From an uncultured Eubacteriales bacterium (GTDB taxonomy: Bacteria > Bacillota > Clostridia > Oscillospirales > Oscillospiraceae): DNA of 64,000 nt. The stretch spans positions 12,530 to 76,529 of the forward strand of contig URDG01000006.1 of the NCBI GenBank assembly GCA_900546515.1. Reading direction: 5' to 3'. Below the pieces are notes generated by a model. That model did not search any database, was not told the origin of the DNA, and worked only from the letters and a program-made list of their open reading frames with translations. This document shows, piece by piece, positions 35,773 to 44,627 of this stretch; position 1 is the stretch's first letter; the number at the start of each line of letters is the position of its first letter. Both the position numbers and the translations under genes were made by a program.

Positions 35773-37065
35773 CTATGCCAGAAGATCGATAGGCGAGGCT
35801 TTGTATACGAAGATCATTGCGTCGTAGAGCTCAGCGGGGACGTCCTGTACCCTGTGGGAGGTAGGGATGAGCTTCATAAGGAAGCTGTAGCCCTCGCCGA
35901 GGCTGCCCATGGTCATCGGGCTGTGCAGAGCGGAATATGTCTCGCTGTCTGCGGGAACATCGGCGAAGCTGAGATAATAGCTTCCGCCCAGACGCTTCGC
36001 ATGCGCGGCGAGCGGGTCGGCGGAGCAGAAGCTGTGATCGCCGCGGCCCGAGCCGTCGGAGCTGTTGATGTTGCAGACGGTCTTGAAATAGTCCGTGCCT
36101 ATGATGAAGTATTTGTCCGCATACTGAGTTTTCAGCTGTGCGCCCATCGGCGTGTAGTACGGGGCCTTTGCCGCGACATGCCCGTTGTGACCGGAGATCA
36201 TTATCGCCGCACGGCCAAGGCTATGCTCATGCTCCAGTATCCACTGCACGTTTTCCGCCATGAAGCCGTCGCGGATATTGTTGTATTTTATGTAGTCGTC
36301 CCCAGCGTGGGCCTGCGCAAGCGCGGCTGCCTGCAGGATGCAGTCGGCCGCACGCAGGATGCGGGCGCGGTCGCTGCCGTTTTCGTATTGCGCGGAATTA
36401 TCCGCAAGCTCGTCACGCACGGAGTGCACGATGCCGAAAGCAGAGCTCTCGCACAATGCGGAAAAATCCGCGCCGTCTGCGGCGAGAGCGGCAAGCTTAT
36501 CCGCTGCATCCTGATCGTCGAGCACGGAGTTTTCCGCGCAGAACTCACTGAGCAGACGCAGGCCGCTCAACGGATTCTGCATGTCAAAGCCGTAGAATGA
36601 GAGCTTGCCGTCATCGGGAGCCGCGTCATTGTATTCGCGCATCCACTGCACAAGCTCCGCCATCTGGACGGTATGATATATCGTGAACGAGAGCGCGCTG
36701 ACGGCGTCCTCTGCCGTACCTTCGCCGCCGAGGATATAGCGGTCGACTATCATGGCCTCGCTGAAATCGGCCTCAAGCGCAAAGGCGCGCACGCCGTTAT
36801 TTTCAACGAGCTGCCTGAGCACGGTGAGCCGCAGCGTCTGAAAGTCCGCGTTGCCGTGCGACGCCTCGCCGAGCGCGATTATCTCCGGGCTGCCCGGTAC
36901 CGTGATGTCGCCGGTGCTGCGCGCGTATGCGTCAACGTCGCCGGACTTTCCGGCAGCCTTTATCTGCGGGACGTATATCCATGCCGCGTCCGCCGCTGCA
37001 ATGAGCAGCACGGCCGACAGTAGCAGTAGCCCGAGTACCTTGAATATTTTCCTTATGATCTTCAT
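35773..37065 (-). CDS. erythromycin esterase family protein
   Basis: A 430-aa protein with an N-terminal membrane segment (about residues 8-28) and an erythromycin-esterase (PF05139) domain: IIALGEASHGNADFQTLRL with the catalytic histidine, ALEADFSEAM, LSFYGFDMQNPLSGL and ISGHNGHVA. Some members open the macrolide lactone; many are of unknown role. The membrane anchor suggests it acts outside the cell or is a lipoprotein-like enzyme. AGGAGG precedes the ATG at 37065. A resistance role must not be assumed. Confidence 0.82.
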   Translation of the reverse strand: MKIIRKIFKVLGLLLLSAVLLIAAADAAWIYVPQIKAAGKSGDVDAYARSTGDITVPGSPEIIALGEASHGNADFQTLRLTVLRQLVENNGVRAFALEADFSEAMIVDRYILGGEGTAEDAVSALSFTIYHTVQMAELVQWMREYNDAAPDDGKLSFYGFDMQNPLSGLRLLSEFCAENSVLDDQDAADKLAALAADGADFSALCESSAFGIVHSVRDELADNSAQYENGSDRARILRAADCILQAAALAQAHAGDDYIKYNNIRDGFMAENVQWILEHEHSLGRAAIMISGHNGHVAAKAPYYTPMGAQLKTQYADKYFIIGTDYFKTVCNINSSDGSGRGDHSFCSADPLAAHAKRLGGSYYLSFADVPADSETYSALHSPMTMGSLGEGYSFLMKLIPTSHRVQDVPAELYDAMIFVYKASPIDLLA

Positions 37066-37140
37066 TTGATCCTCCTGAAACGATGCGAATAACACAATAA
37101 ATGTAATAATGTATAAAGATGTAAGCTAAAAATGCTTTTT

Positions 37141-37170
37141 AAATGCCTCCGGTTCCGGCCGGAGGCATTT
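37141..37170 (-). terminator. terminator after the GntR-ABC operon
   Basis: A perfect 12-bp stem (AAATGCCTCCGG with CCGGAGGCATTT) lies 16 bp after the permease stop. The T-run on the minus strand is weak, so it may act partly as an mRNA end stabiliser. Confidence 0.6.
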
Positions 37171-37186
37171 AAAGCTGTTGCGGGTT

Positions 37187-38026
37187 TTATGCGAGGTTGA
37201 GCTTTTTCTTCAGCAGCGCCACGGTGGGGAAGTAGTAGAGCGCGGAGAGCAGCGCGGCAATGATCGCGTTGGCGGTCAGGAGAACGTGCATTATCGGGAT
37301 GGGATCGCTCCTTACGCGCATGCTTTCGGCCGCAGCGTTGAGCGCATCGAAAATGCCGATGTCATTTGCAACGGTGCCGGCAAAGCCGGTCAGAGCGAAG
37401 ACGGCGACGCTTATGACAAAGTAGAATATGATGCTCCACATTACCTTGTGGTTGGCAAAGCTCTGACCTATCGCCATGGCAAAGTAGAAATGCAGGCAGG
37501 TAGAGACGGAGTAGAGGAATAAAGCCGCAATGACTTCAACGACAAAGCCGGTGATGTTGCCGGCGCCGATGCTGCTGGCAATCTCGCATATTCTCTGCCA
37601 GATGAAGCTGAACTCGTCGATGGTGAAAGCATGGGACGCGCTGATGGCCATGAGTATCAGCACCGCGAGCACGCTTACCGCGGCGGTGACGAGGAACCAT
37701 ATAAAGGACACGATGAGCTTTGACCACACGAGCGCATCCACGCTCACGGGCAGGGTGAACATCAGATAGCCCTCGCTGCCGAGAAGGTTTTTGTAAAAGC
37801 GCTCTATCATCATCACGAGCGCCATCACGCCAAGCGCGAAGATGCAGGCGAAAAACGCTATAAGTATCAGAACGAATATGGCCTGAAGAATACCGTAGGA
37901 AGTTTCGCGGTCAAGCAGTATGACGGACATGCCGGAGAGCGCTGCCAGCACCAGCACCGCCGCGATCAGCGGCAGCATAGTGCGGCCCGTGGCCTTGAAT
38001 TCGTATTTTATGAGTTTTCCTAGCAT
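37187..38026 (-). CDS. ABC-2 type transporter permease
   Basis: A 279-aa integral membrane protein with about six segments (for example 17-37, 44-72, 107-128, 162-182, 193-220, 245-270) and the ABC-2 style start LGKLIKYEFKATGRTMLPLI. It overlaps the ATPase gene by 7 bp. The substrate is unknown; YtrA-linked exporters often respond to cell-wall antibiotics or peptides. GGGAGG precedes its ATG. Confidence 0.82.
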   Translation of the reverse strand: MLGKLIKYEFKATGRTMLPLIAAVLVLAALSGMSVILLDRETSYGILQAIFVLILIAFFACIFALGVMALVMMIERFYKNLLGSEGYLMFTLPVSVDALVWSKLIVSFIWFLVTAAVSVLAVLILMAISASHAFTIDEFSFIWQRICEIASSIGAGNITGFVVEVIAALFLYSVSTCLHFYFAMAIGQSFANHKVMWSIIFYFVISVAVFALTGFAGTVANDIGIFDALNAAAESMRVRSDPIPIMHVLLTANAIIAALLSALYYFPTVALLKKKLNLA

Positions 38027-38718
38027 TTGAATACCTCCCTGAAGAGCGCGTCGACGCTCTTCCCATGCTTCTCTCTTATCTCATCCACGCCGGATTGAAG
38101 CAGGATCTTTCCCTGATTGACAAATATGACCTCGTCGAGCACGTTTTCCACGTCGCTTATGAGATGCGTTGAGATCATGACCACGGCGTCGGGGTCATAG
38201 TTTCTTATGATAGTGTCGAGAATATAATCGCGTGTTGCCGGGTCGACGCCGCCGATCGGCTCGTCGAGCAGATACAGCTTTGCCTTGCGGCTCATGGTCA
38301 GGATGAGCTGCACCTTTTCTTTTGTACCCTTTGACATCTGCGAGAGCTTCTTCCTGCTGCTGAGATCGAGACGCGCCAGCATTTCACCGGCTTTTTCACG
38401 GTCAAAGTCAGCGTAGAAGTCGGCGTACATATTTATGAGCTGCTCTGCGCTCATCCATTCAGGCAGGTGGAGCTTATCCGGCAGATAGCTCACCAGCGCT
38501 TTTGTCGCGGGGCCGGGTCTCTGCCCGTATATGAGGATCTGCCCCTCGCTCGGTGTGAGCAGGCCGTTTGCAAGCTTGATGAGAGTCGTCTTGCCGCTGC
38601 CGTTCGGTCCCAGAAGTCCGACAACACGGCCGGGCTGGAGCTGGATATTCACGTTCTCCAGAGCGCGGACGCTGCCGAAGCTCTTTGAGAGGCTTACACA
38701 TTCAAATGCTGCCGCCAT
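38020..38718 (-). CDS. ABC transporter ATP-binding protein (YtrB-like)
   Basis: A 232-aa ATPase: Walker A LLGPNGSGKTTLIKL at about 34-48, signature-like LSQMSKGTKEKVQLILTMSR (the degenerate MSKGTKEK form usual in YtrB-type ATPases), Walker B LYLLDEPIGGVDPATRD and the H-loop STHLISD. It powers the permease downstream. GGAGG precedes its ATG, inside the end of the GntR gene. Confidence 0.9.
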   Translation of the reverse strand: MAAAFECVSLSKSFGSVRALENVNIQLQPGRVVGLLGPNGSGKTTLIKLANGLLTPSEGQILIYGQRPGPATKALVSYLPDKLHLPEWMSAEQLINMYADFYADFDREKAGEMLARLDLSSRKKLSQMSKGTKEKVQLILTMSRKAKLYLLDEPIGGVDPATRDYILDTIIRNYDPDAVVMISTHLISDVENVLDEVIFVNQGKILLQSGVDEIREKHGKSVDALFREVFKC

Positions 38719-39088
38719 TTTCTTTTTCCTCCTTTTCGCTGCTTTCCAGCAGCTTTATGATCTCTTCTCTGCTGAAGCCTATGCGGCGCATAGAGTCCAT
38801 AAATGAACGTATGCTCTCCTGCGCCAGCGTCTGCTTGGTTTTTTCTATCACTGTCATGTCCTCCGTCACAAAACGTCCGTTGCTTCTCTGCGTGTACACA
38901 AGGCCCAGCCGCTCAAGCTCCTGAAAGGCGCGCTGAAGCGTGTTGGGATTCACGCCGGCCTCCGATGCAAGGTCGCGCACCGCGGGGAGCCGCTGCCCGC
39001 GTACATATTCGCCGGAAACTATCGCAAGTTCTATCTTGTTTATGAGCTGCGTATAGATCGGCATGCTGTTGTCAAACTGCCACTCCAT
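38702..39088 (-). CDS. GntR family regulator, YtrA subfamily
   Basis: A 128-aa repressor: winged HTH from about 10 to 75 (YTQLINKIELAIVSGEYVRG, LPAVRDLASEAGVNPNTLQR) with the typical short YtrA tail of two helices. It is the first gene of its operon and an ideal operator covers its promoter (39103-39155), so autorepression with release by an inducer, perhaps an antibiotic, is likely. AGGAGGTG precedes the ATG. Confidence 0.9.
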   Translation of the reverse strand: MEWQFDNSMPIYTQLINKIELAIVSGEYVRGQRLPAVRDLASEAGVNPNTLQRAFQELERLGLVYTQRSNGRFVTEDMTVIEKTKQTLAQESIRSFMDSMRRIGFSREEIIKLLESSEKEEKENGGSI

Positions 39089-39102
39089 AATACACCTCCT
39101 AT

Positions 39103-39155
39103 GTGTTATTGTATTAAGCGATTAGTACAATAACACGGCGACACGGATTTGTCAA
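39103..39155 (-). promoter_or_regulatory. GntR operon promoter and operator
   Basis: Leftward promoter: TTGACA at 39155-39150, 17 nt, TATTGT at 39132-39127. Perfect 11-bp inverted arms GTGTTATTGTA and TACAATAACAC lie at 39103-39113 and 39126-39136; one covers the -10 box and the other the start region. Confidence 0.8.
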
Positions 39156-39230
39156 GGCCCTGTGTGAAAAAAATTAAAAAAGCCTCTCCGTCAGGAGAGG
39201 CGCAAATCAATATGCTCGAAAAAAACCGGT

Positions 39231-39656
39231 TCAGTGGCAGTGCTCGCAGTCGTGTATCTCAAGCTCCCTGGGGTCGTAGGCGATGCCGTTTTTGTCATAA
39301 TAGTCCTTGATGGCGGCGCGCACAGCCTCTTCGGCGAGTACGGAGCAGTGGATCTTCTGAGGGGGCAGGCCGTCAAGCGCGTCGACGACGGCCTGATTCG
39401 ACAGCGTCAGCGCCTCCTTGACGGACTTGCCCTTGATGAGCTCTGTCGCCATGGAGCTGGTGGCTATCGCGCTGCCGCAGCCGAAGGTGTTGAATTTGCA
39501 GTCGGTGATGATGCCTTCGTCGACCTTGATATACATGCGCATTATATCGCCGCATTTTGCGTTGCCGACTTCACCGATGCCGTCGGCGTCATCAAGCTTG
39601 CCGACATTGCGGGGGTGCTGAAAATGATCCATGACCTTGTCGCTGTAAAGTGCCAT
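39231..39656 (-). CDS. iscU: Fe-S cluster scaffold protein IscU/NifU-like
   Basis: A 141-aa scaffold with the three ligands C35 (AKCGD, with D37), C60 (FGCGSAIATSS) and C104 (IHCSVLAEEAV), and a C-terminal HDCEHCH tail. It assembles [2Fe-2S] and [4Fe-4S] clusters with sulfur from the desulfurase encoded just upstream. AAAAAGGAG precedes the ATG. The order Rrf2-iscS-iscU is the usual clostridial minimal ISC set. Confidence 0.93.
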   Translation of the reverse strand: MALYSDKVMDHFQHPRNVGKLDDADGIGEVGNAKCGDIMRMYIKVDEGIITDCKFNTFGCGSAIATSSMATELIKGKSVKEALTLSNQAVVDALDGLPPQKIHCSVLAEEAVRAAIKDYYDKNGIAYDPRELEIHDCEHCH

Positions 39657-39713
39657 TATCGTTGTCTCCTTTTTCAGTAGTATCGGTAGTATTTGAAGCG
39701 TAGCTTTCCGTAT

Positions 39714-40901
39714 TTATATGAGATGCGGCCGTTCGCCCTTTTCAAGCGCGTCCCATACCGGGGACATGTTGCGCAGATATTCCACGACTCTGGGGACGGT
39801 CTCAATGATGTGGTCTATTTCCTCCATAGTGTTGTATTCACCGATGGAGAGACGCAGCGAACCGTGCGCGATCTCATGCGGCAGGCCGAGCGCAAGCAGG
39901 ACATGGCTCGGGTCAAGAGAGCCGGAGGTGCAGGCGGAGCCCGAGGATGCGCATATGCCGTTCATGTCCAGCATAAGCAGCAGAGCCTCGCCCTCAATGC
40001 CCTCAAAACACATGTTCACCGTGCCGGGAACGTGGTGCTCGAGGCTGCCGTTGATCCGGCTGTGCGGGATCTTTGAAAGCTCTGTGAAGAGCTTGTCGCG
40101 CATGGCGGTGATCTTTTCGGTGTTGGCGGCCATATTCTCGCATGACTCCTTGAGCGCCGCGGCCATTGCCGCGATACCTGCGACGTTTTCCGTACCGGCG
40201 CGCTTGCCGCGCTCCTGGGCCCCGCCCTCGATGATGCTGACGAGCGGCACGCCCTTTTTCGCGTACAGCACGCCAACGCCCTTCGGCGCGTGGAATTTGT
40301 GGCCGGACATGGAGAGCATGTCTATGTTCATGGCGCAGACATCTATGGGCATATGCCCCGCGGCCTGCACGGCGTCGGTGTGGAAAAGCACGCCTTTTTC
40401 ACGGCACAGCGCGCCGATTTCCGCAATAGGCTGAACGGTGCCGATCTCGTTGTTGGCGAACATCACCGTCACAAGGCAGGTGTCGTCTCTCAGCGCGCCT
40501 GCAACGTCGCCGGTCGTTATCACGCCGCCGGCGTGAACGTCGAGAAGAGTGACGTCATAGCCCTCTTTCTCAAGGCTTTTGAGCGTGTGGAGTACGGCGT
40601 GATGCTCGAATGCGGTGGAGATAATGTGCTTTTTGCCCTTTTTTGCACCAAGTCTGGCGGCTGAGATTATTGCTTGATTGTCGGCCTCGCTGCCGCCGGA
40701 GGTGAAATATATCTCCTTTGGGCTGGCGTTGATGCACCCGGCGATGACCGTGCGCGCCTCCGTAAGCGCCTCGGTGGCCTTTTGGGCGAAGGCATAGAGA
40801 CTGGAGGGATTGCCGTAAAGCTCGGTGAGATATGGCATCATCGCATCGAGCGCGGTCTTGCTGACGCTGGTGGTCGCTGCGTTATCTGCGTATACGAACA
40901 T
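39714..40901 (-). CDS. iscS: cysteine desulfurase (IscS/NifS type)
   Basis: A 395-aa PLP enzyme: VYADNAATTSVSK at the start, TSGGSEADNQAI, EHHAVLHTLK, the Schiff-base lysine in SGHKFHAPKGVG, and the catalytic cysteine loop ICASSGSACTSGSLDPSHVL. It takes sulfur from cysteine as a persulfide for Fe-S clusters and tRNA thiolation. The start at 40901 has AAAGGAA 10 nt upstream. It lies between the Rrf2 regulator and iscU. Confidence 0.93.
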   Translation of the reverse strand: MFVYADNAATTSVSKTALDAMMPYLTELYGNPSSLYAFAQKATEALTEARTVIAGCINASPKEIYFTSGGSEADNQAIISAARLGAKKGKKHIISTAFEHHAVLHTLKSLEKEGYDVTLLDVHAGGVITTGDVAGALRDDTCLVTVMFANNEIGTVQPIAEIGALCREKGVLFHTDAVQAAGHMPIDVCAMNIDMLSMSGHKFHAPKGVGVLYAKKGVPLVSIIEGGAQERGKRAGTENVAGIAAMAAALKESCENMAANTEKITAMRDKLFTELSKIPHSRINGSLEHHVPGTVNMCFEGIEGEALLLMLDMNGICASSGSACTSGSLDPSHVLLALGLPHEIAHGSLRLSIGEYNTMEEIDHIIETVPRVVEYLRNMSPVWDALEKGERPHLI

Positions 40902-40951
40902 TTCTCGTTCCTTTCTGTGCCTCTGCACTGTATAATTATTTTTTTAATCTT

Positions 40952-41374
40952 TTATGCTTTTTTCCATCGCTCGCCCGTGAGCAGATCCTCAAGGCTCACG
41001 GTGTCGAGATATTCGTTTATTATCTCGTCAAGCTCCATCCACATGGGGACGGTCATGCACTCGGCGGCGCGTTCACAGTACACGCTGCCGCTTTTGATGC
41101 AGGATACCGGCGCGAGATTGTCCTCGATGCACCGGAGTATATCGCCCACGCGGTATTCCGACGGCGCGCGGCTGAGCATATAGCCGCCCTCCTTGCCGCG
41201 GGTGCTCTCCACGAGTCCGGCCTTTTTAAGGCTGCTGACGATCATCTCAAGGTATTTCATCGAAACGCGCTGCCGGTCGGCTATTGTTTTCAGCGATACA
41301 AAACCGTCCTCCGGATGCTGTGCCAGATCCAGCATGACACGCAGGGCGTAGCGCCCTTTACTTGTTACATTCAA
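40952..41374 (-). CDS. iscR: Rrf2 family regulator (IscR-like)
   Basis: A 140-aa regulator: VTSKGRYALRVMLDLAQHPE, a winged helix with DRQRVSMKYLEMIVSSLKKA and STRGKEGGYML, and a C-terminal cysteine cluster CIKSGSVYCERAAEC that could bind an Fe-S cluster. The start is taken as TTG at 41374, since AAGGAGG lies 9 nt upstream and the protein then begins like other Rrf2 members; ATG codons further up give an odd extension. It likely senses cluster supply and controls itself with iscS-iscU. Confidence 0.88.
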   Translation of the reverse strand: MNVTSKGRYALRVMLDLAQHPEDGFVSLKTIADRQRVSMKYLEMIVSSLKKAGLVESTRGKEGGYMLSRAPSEYRVGDILRCIEDNLAPVSCIKSGSVYCERAAECMTVPMWMELDEIINEYLDTVSLEDLLTGERWKKA

Positions 41375-41437
41375 AGAAGAGACCCTCCTTGTCATCCATA
41401 AAGCGTCACCGCATAGTCTCTGCGTTTTCGGCTTCAT

Positions 41438-41478
41438 AATTCCTACAACGATAATTTACCATAAAATTAGTAGGAATT
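41438..41478 (-). promoter_or_regulatory. inverted repeat, candidate Rrf2/IscR operator
   Basis: Perfect 9-bp arms AATTCCTAC (41438-41446) and GTAGGAATT (41470-41478), 23 nt apart, flank a weak leftward promoter TTAATT-16-TAAATT. Position fits autoregulation of the iscR operon. Confidence 0.55.
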
Positions 41479-41548
41479 AAATAGGCAGGCGCAATATTTT
41501 TGCCGGGACAGCTGTGCAAAAATCGCACAGCAAAATCAAAAATAACAC

Positions 41549-41576
41549 TTGCTTTATTTCACTAATGTGATATTAT
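41549..41576 (+). promoter_or_regulatory. promoter of the amino acid ABC operon
   Basis: TTGCTT, 16 nt, TATTAT, about 60 nt before the start at 41637. Confidence 0.55.
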
Positions 41577-41636
41577 AGCAGCGTACTAACAAGCTAACTG
41601 ATAAAAACAACTAAAAGACCTATGGAGGACAATAAC

Positions 41637-42488
41637 ATGAAAAAGATAATTTCAATGCTTCTCGCTCTGGCAATGGTGTTCGCCCTGTGCGCATGCGGCA
41701 GCACCGCAAGCGCTCCCGCAGCGACCGAGGCTCCCGCAGACGGTGCAGCTGCCGAAGCTCCAGCCGCAGATACGGCGGCAGACAGCGATGTGGCCTATGT
41801 TCAGGGCAAGGGCACTCTGATCGTCGGCATTACCGATTTTGAGCCGATGGACTACAAAAACGATTCCGGTGAGTGGATCGGCTTTGACGCTGATATGGCA
41901 AAGGCCTTTGCAAAGTCTCTCGGCGTTGAGGCAGAGTTCGTTGAGATCGACTGGGACAACAAGATCCTTGAGCTCAACAACAAGAGCATCGACTGCGTCT
42001 GGAACGGCATGACCCTCACTCCGGAAGTTCTCAACTCCATGGCCTGCTCCGAGGCATACTGCAACAATGCTCAGGTCGTAGTCGTAAAGGCTGACGTCGC
42101 CGACAAGTACCAGACCGCAGACAGTCTCTCTGAGCTCGCATTCGCAGTTGAGGCGGGTTCCGCAGGCGAGGCCGCAGTCAAGGAGCTCGGCATTGAGCCC
42201 GTCGCAGTCCAGAGCCAGGCCGCAGCCCTGATGGAGGTCAAGGCAGGCACTGCGGACGCATGCGTCATAGACCTTCTGATGGCCGGCGCGATGATCGGCG
42301 AGGGCACCAGCTACCCCGACCTGACCTACACCGTTGAGCTCACCAGCGAAGAGTACGGCGTCGGCTTCCGCACCGGCAGCGACCTTGCCGAGGCGCTCAA
42401 CAGCTTCTTCAAGGCCAGCTACGATGACGGCAGCATGCTTGATATCGCAAAGACCTACGGCGTGCAGGAATCCATTATTGCAAAATAA
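41637..42488 (+). CDS. polar amino acid ABC transporter substrate-binding lipoprotein
   Basis: A 283-aa family-3 solute-binding protein. The signal peptide ends in the lipobox LCAC at about 17-20, so it is lipid-anchored outside the membrane, followed by an alanine-proline-glutamate-rich linker. The binding domain shows GTLIVGITDFEPMDYKNDSG, GFDADMAKAFAKSLG and IDCVWNGMTLTPE. GGAGG precedes the ATG at 41637. It is followed by permease and ATPase genes. The exact amino acid is not known. Confidence 0.9.
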   Translation: MKKIISMLLALAMVFALCACGSTASAPAATEAPADGAAAEAPAADTAADSDVAYVQGKGTLIVGITDFEPMDYKNDSGEWIGFDADMAKAFAKSLGVEAEFVEIDWDNKILELNNKSIDCVWNGMTLTPEVLNSMACSEAYCNNAQVVVVKADVADKYQTADSLSELAFAVEAGSAGEAAVKELGIEPVAVQSQAAALMEVKAGTADACVIDLLMAGAMIGEGTSYPDLTYTVELTSEEYGVGFRTGSDLAEALNSFFKASYDDGSMLDIAKTYGVQESIIAK

Positions 42489-42520
42489 GCCACTGTAGTG
42501 TATTATTAAAACACTCTGCT

Positions 42521-42552
42521 AAAGCGGAGAGGGGACGTACCCTCTCTGCTTT
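42521..42552 (+). terminator. intercistronic hairpin
   Basis: A 13-bp stem with one G.U pair (AAAGCGGAGAGGG with CCCTCTCTGCTTT) and only a short T-run between the binding-protein and permease genes. It probably lets the binding protein be made in excess. Confidence 0.6.
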
Positions 42553-42627
42553 GGCCGTTGATGCGGCGCTGGGCAGTACACAGCCGGCGCTGTCTGAAAA
42601 ACATCTTATCACATAAAGAGGTCCGCC

Positions 42628-43287
42628 ATGTTCCAGACTGTTCTAGCCTCCCTGTCCCTCGGCTTTCTCAAATCGCTTGAGATATTCGCGCTGACGCTGT
42701 TCGGCGCTATCCCGCTGGGGCTTATCATCTCTCTCGGTTCGATGAGCCGCTTCAAACCGCTGAATTATTTAATAAAGGTCATAGTCTGGATAATCCGAGG
42801 CACGCCGCTGATGCTCCAGCTCCTTATCATTTATTACGGCCCCGGCATAATTCTGGGCAACAACTGGTGGGGCAGCGGCGCGAACGGTCGCTTTATCGCG
42901 GCGATGGTCGCGTTCATCTTCAACTATGCCTGCTATTTTTCGGAGATATTCCGCGGCGGCATCGAGGGCGTCCCGAGAGGGCAGCGCGAGGCCGGACAGG
43001 TGCTCGGCATGACCAACACGCAGATATTTTTCAAGGTCACGCTGATGCAGGTCATAAAGCGCATCGTCCCGCCTATGGGCAACGAGATAATCACGCTTGT
43101 AAAGGACACCTCCCTTGTGCGCGTGATAGCGGTATATGAGGTCATGTGGAATGGGCAGGCGTTCATCAAGTCTGCCGGTATCATCTGGCCGCTGTTCTTC
43201 ACGGGCGTGTACTATCTGGCATTCAGCGGCATACTCACGCTGCTGCTTGGCAGGCTTGAGAAGAAGCTGGGCTATTTCAAGGTTTGA
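42628..43287 (+). CDS. polar amino acid ABC transporter permease
   Basis: A 219-aa HisM/GlnP-type permease with five membrane segments and the typical [20 protein letters not shown] and coupling loop [20 protein letters not shown] (EAA motif). AGAGG precedes the ATG. It is followed at 13 bp by the ATPase gene. Confidence 0.93.
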   Translation: MFQTVLASLSLGFLKSLEIFALTLFGAIPLGLIISLGSMSRFKPLNYLIKVIVWIIRGTPLMLQLLIIYYGPGIILGNNWWGSGANGRFIAAMVAFIFNYACYFSEIFRGGIEGVPRGQREAGQVLGMTNTQIFFKVTLMQVIKRIVPPMGNEIITLVKDTSLVRVIAVYEVMWNGQAFIKSAGIIWPLFFTGVYYLAFSGILTLLLGRLEKKLGYFKV

Positions 43288-43300
43288 GGAGGGGCGAGAC

Positions 43301-44074
43301 ATGGCTTTGCTTGAAGTAAAAGATCTGCACAAGAGCTTTGACGAGCTCGAAGTCCTCAAGGGCATCAGTTTTTCCATGGAGCGCGGAGAGACGCTCTCCG
43401 TCATCGGCGCCTCCGGCGGTGGAAAGACGACGCTTCTGCGCTGCATGAACTTTCTTGAAATGCCAGATTCAGGTCAGATAAAGGTCGGGGACGATATACT
43501 TTTCAGCTCCGAGAGGCATAATCTCACCGAGGAGCAGATACGCCGCAACCGCCTGCACTTCGGCCTCGTGTTCCAGAGCTTCAATCTCTTCCCGCAGTAC
43601 ACCGCGCTTGAAAATGTTGCGCTCGCGCCGAAGCTTCAGGCGAAGAGCAGGCCGGATTACCGCGCGCACAGGAAGGAGATAAACGGACAGATAGAGGCCA
43701 AAAGCGAGGAGCTTCTGCGCCGCGTCGGTCTGGGGGATAAGCTGGGCTTCTATCCGCACCAGCTCTCCGGCGGCCAGCAGCAGCGCGTTGCGATAGCCCG
43801 CGCCCTTGCGCTCACGCCCGAGGTGCTCTTTTTCGATGAGCCTACCTCGGCGCTCGACCCCGAGCTGACCGGAGAGGTGCTCGGCGTTATCAGGCAGCTT
43901 GCGAGCGAGAAGATGACGATGGTGATAGTGACGCACGAGATGAGCTTTGCCGAGGCCGTGTCCGACCGCGTGCTGTTCATGGACGGCGGCAATATCGTCG
44001 AGCAGGGCACGCCGGAGCAGATATTCAAAAACCCGCAGGAGGAGCGCACAAGGCAGTTCCTCAGCAGAATGTAA
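43301..44074 (+). CDS. polar amino acid ABC transporter ATP-binding protein
   Basis: A 257-aa GlnQ-type ATPase: Walker [17 protein letters not shown] at about 36-50, Q-loop [17 protein letters not shown], signature [16 protein letters not shown], Walker [15 protein letters not shown] and H-loop VTHEMSFA. The start at 43301 has GAGGAGG upstream; a longer frame inside the permease gene is rejected. It completes the transporter. Confidence 0.93.
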   Translation: MALLEVKDLHKSFDELEVLKGISFSMERGETLSVIGASGGGKTTLLRCMNFLEMPDSGQIKVGDDILFSSERHNLTEEQIRRNRLHFGLVFQSFNLFPQYTALENVALAPKLQAKSRPDYRAHRKEINGQIEAKSEELLRRVGLGDKLGFYPHQLSGGQQQRVAIARALALTPEVLFFDEPTSALDPELTGEVLGVIRQLASEKMTMVIVTHEMSFAEAVSDRVLFMDGGNIVEQGTPEQIFKNPQEERTRQFLSRM

Positions 44075-44100
44075 TATTAAATATTAATGATATACAGTAA

Positions 44101-44132
44101 AGCTCCCCCGGACGAAAGTCCGGGGGAGCTTT
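44101..44132 (+). terminator. terminator of the amino acid ABC operon
   Basis: A perfect 13-bp stem (AGCTCCCCCGGAC with GTCCGGGGGAGCT) around a GAAA tetraloop, then TT. It also faces the convergent PepSY gene. Confidence 0.8.
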
Positions 44133-44193
44133 GCGCGGGAGGGGGGATAAAATTTAACAGGGGGGATGGAAGCGTAAATAATGAAAGGCTTTG

Positions 44194-44502
44194 TTATCTG
44201 TCGGCTTTGCTGGCGCGGCTGAGTATTTCGCCGGTCCTGGCGTCTATGTCGTATTCATACTCCATGCCGTGGGTATCTATCTCGACTTCATACCATGCGG
44301 AGTAGCGGTTATGTTTGAAGTCGGCGTCTATATCCTTTATCTCGGTGACATTTACGCCGCTGTCGGCAACGGCTATGTCCTCCGCCGCATTATGCCCGAT
44401 GTAGGTGGTCTGGTGCCGCCAGATGAAGTAGCCGCCGATGCACAGACCTATCAGTATCAGCACGGTAAAAGCTATGAGTACGGTTTTGAGAGTCTTGTTC
44501 AT
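44194..44502 (-). CDS. PepSY domain membrane protein
   Basis: A 102-aa protein with one N-terminal membrane segment (about 8-27) and a PepSY-like domain: YIGHNAAEDIAVADSGV, then a strand-rich WYEVEIDTHGMEYEYDIDAR and TGEIL. PepSY proteins may inhibit peptidases or sense signals at the membrane. It is divergent from the two-component system that begins at 44628, and such small PepSY genes are often part of the regulon; that is inference. Confidence 0.8.
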   Translation of the reverse strand: MNKTLKTVLIAFTVLILIGLCIGGYFIWRHQTTYIGHNAAEDIAVADSGVNVTEIKDIDADFKHNRYSAWYEVEIDTHGMEYEYDIDARTGEILSRASKADR

Positions 44503-44627
44503 AGTGTTCTCCTTTGCTTTTGTTCTTTACTTTACGGCCAAATCATAATATCATATTCTAAGAAAAGCATTAATTAAATCTTTAGTTTTTATCAGTACCA
44601 TCAGATGGCAAACAGGAGGGGATGGCT

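Noticed and set aside
35773..37065. A confirmed macrolide resistance gene
   Set aside because: Family membership is clear, but many members have no such activity and the protein is membrane-anchored, so resistance is not claimed.
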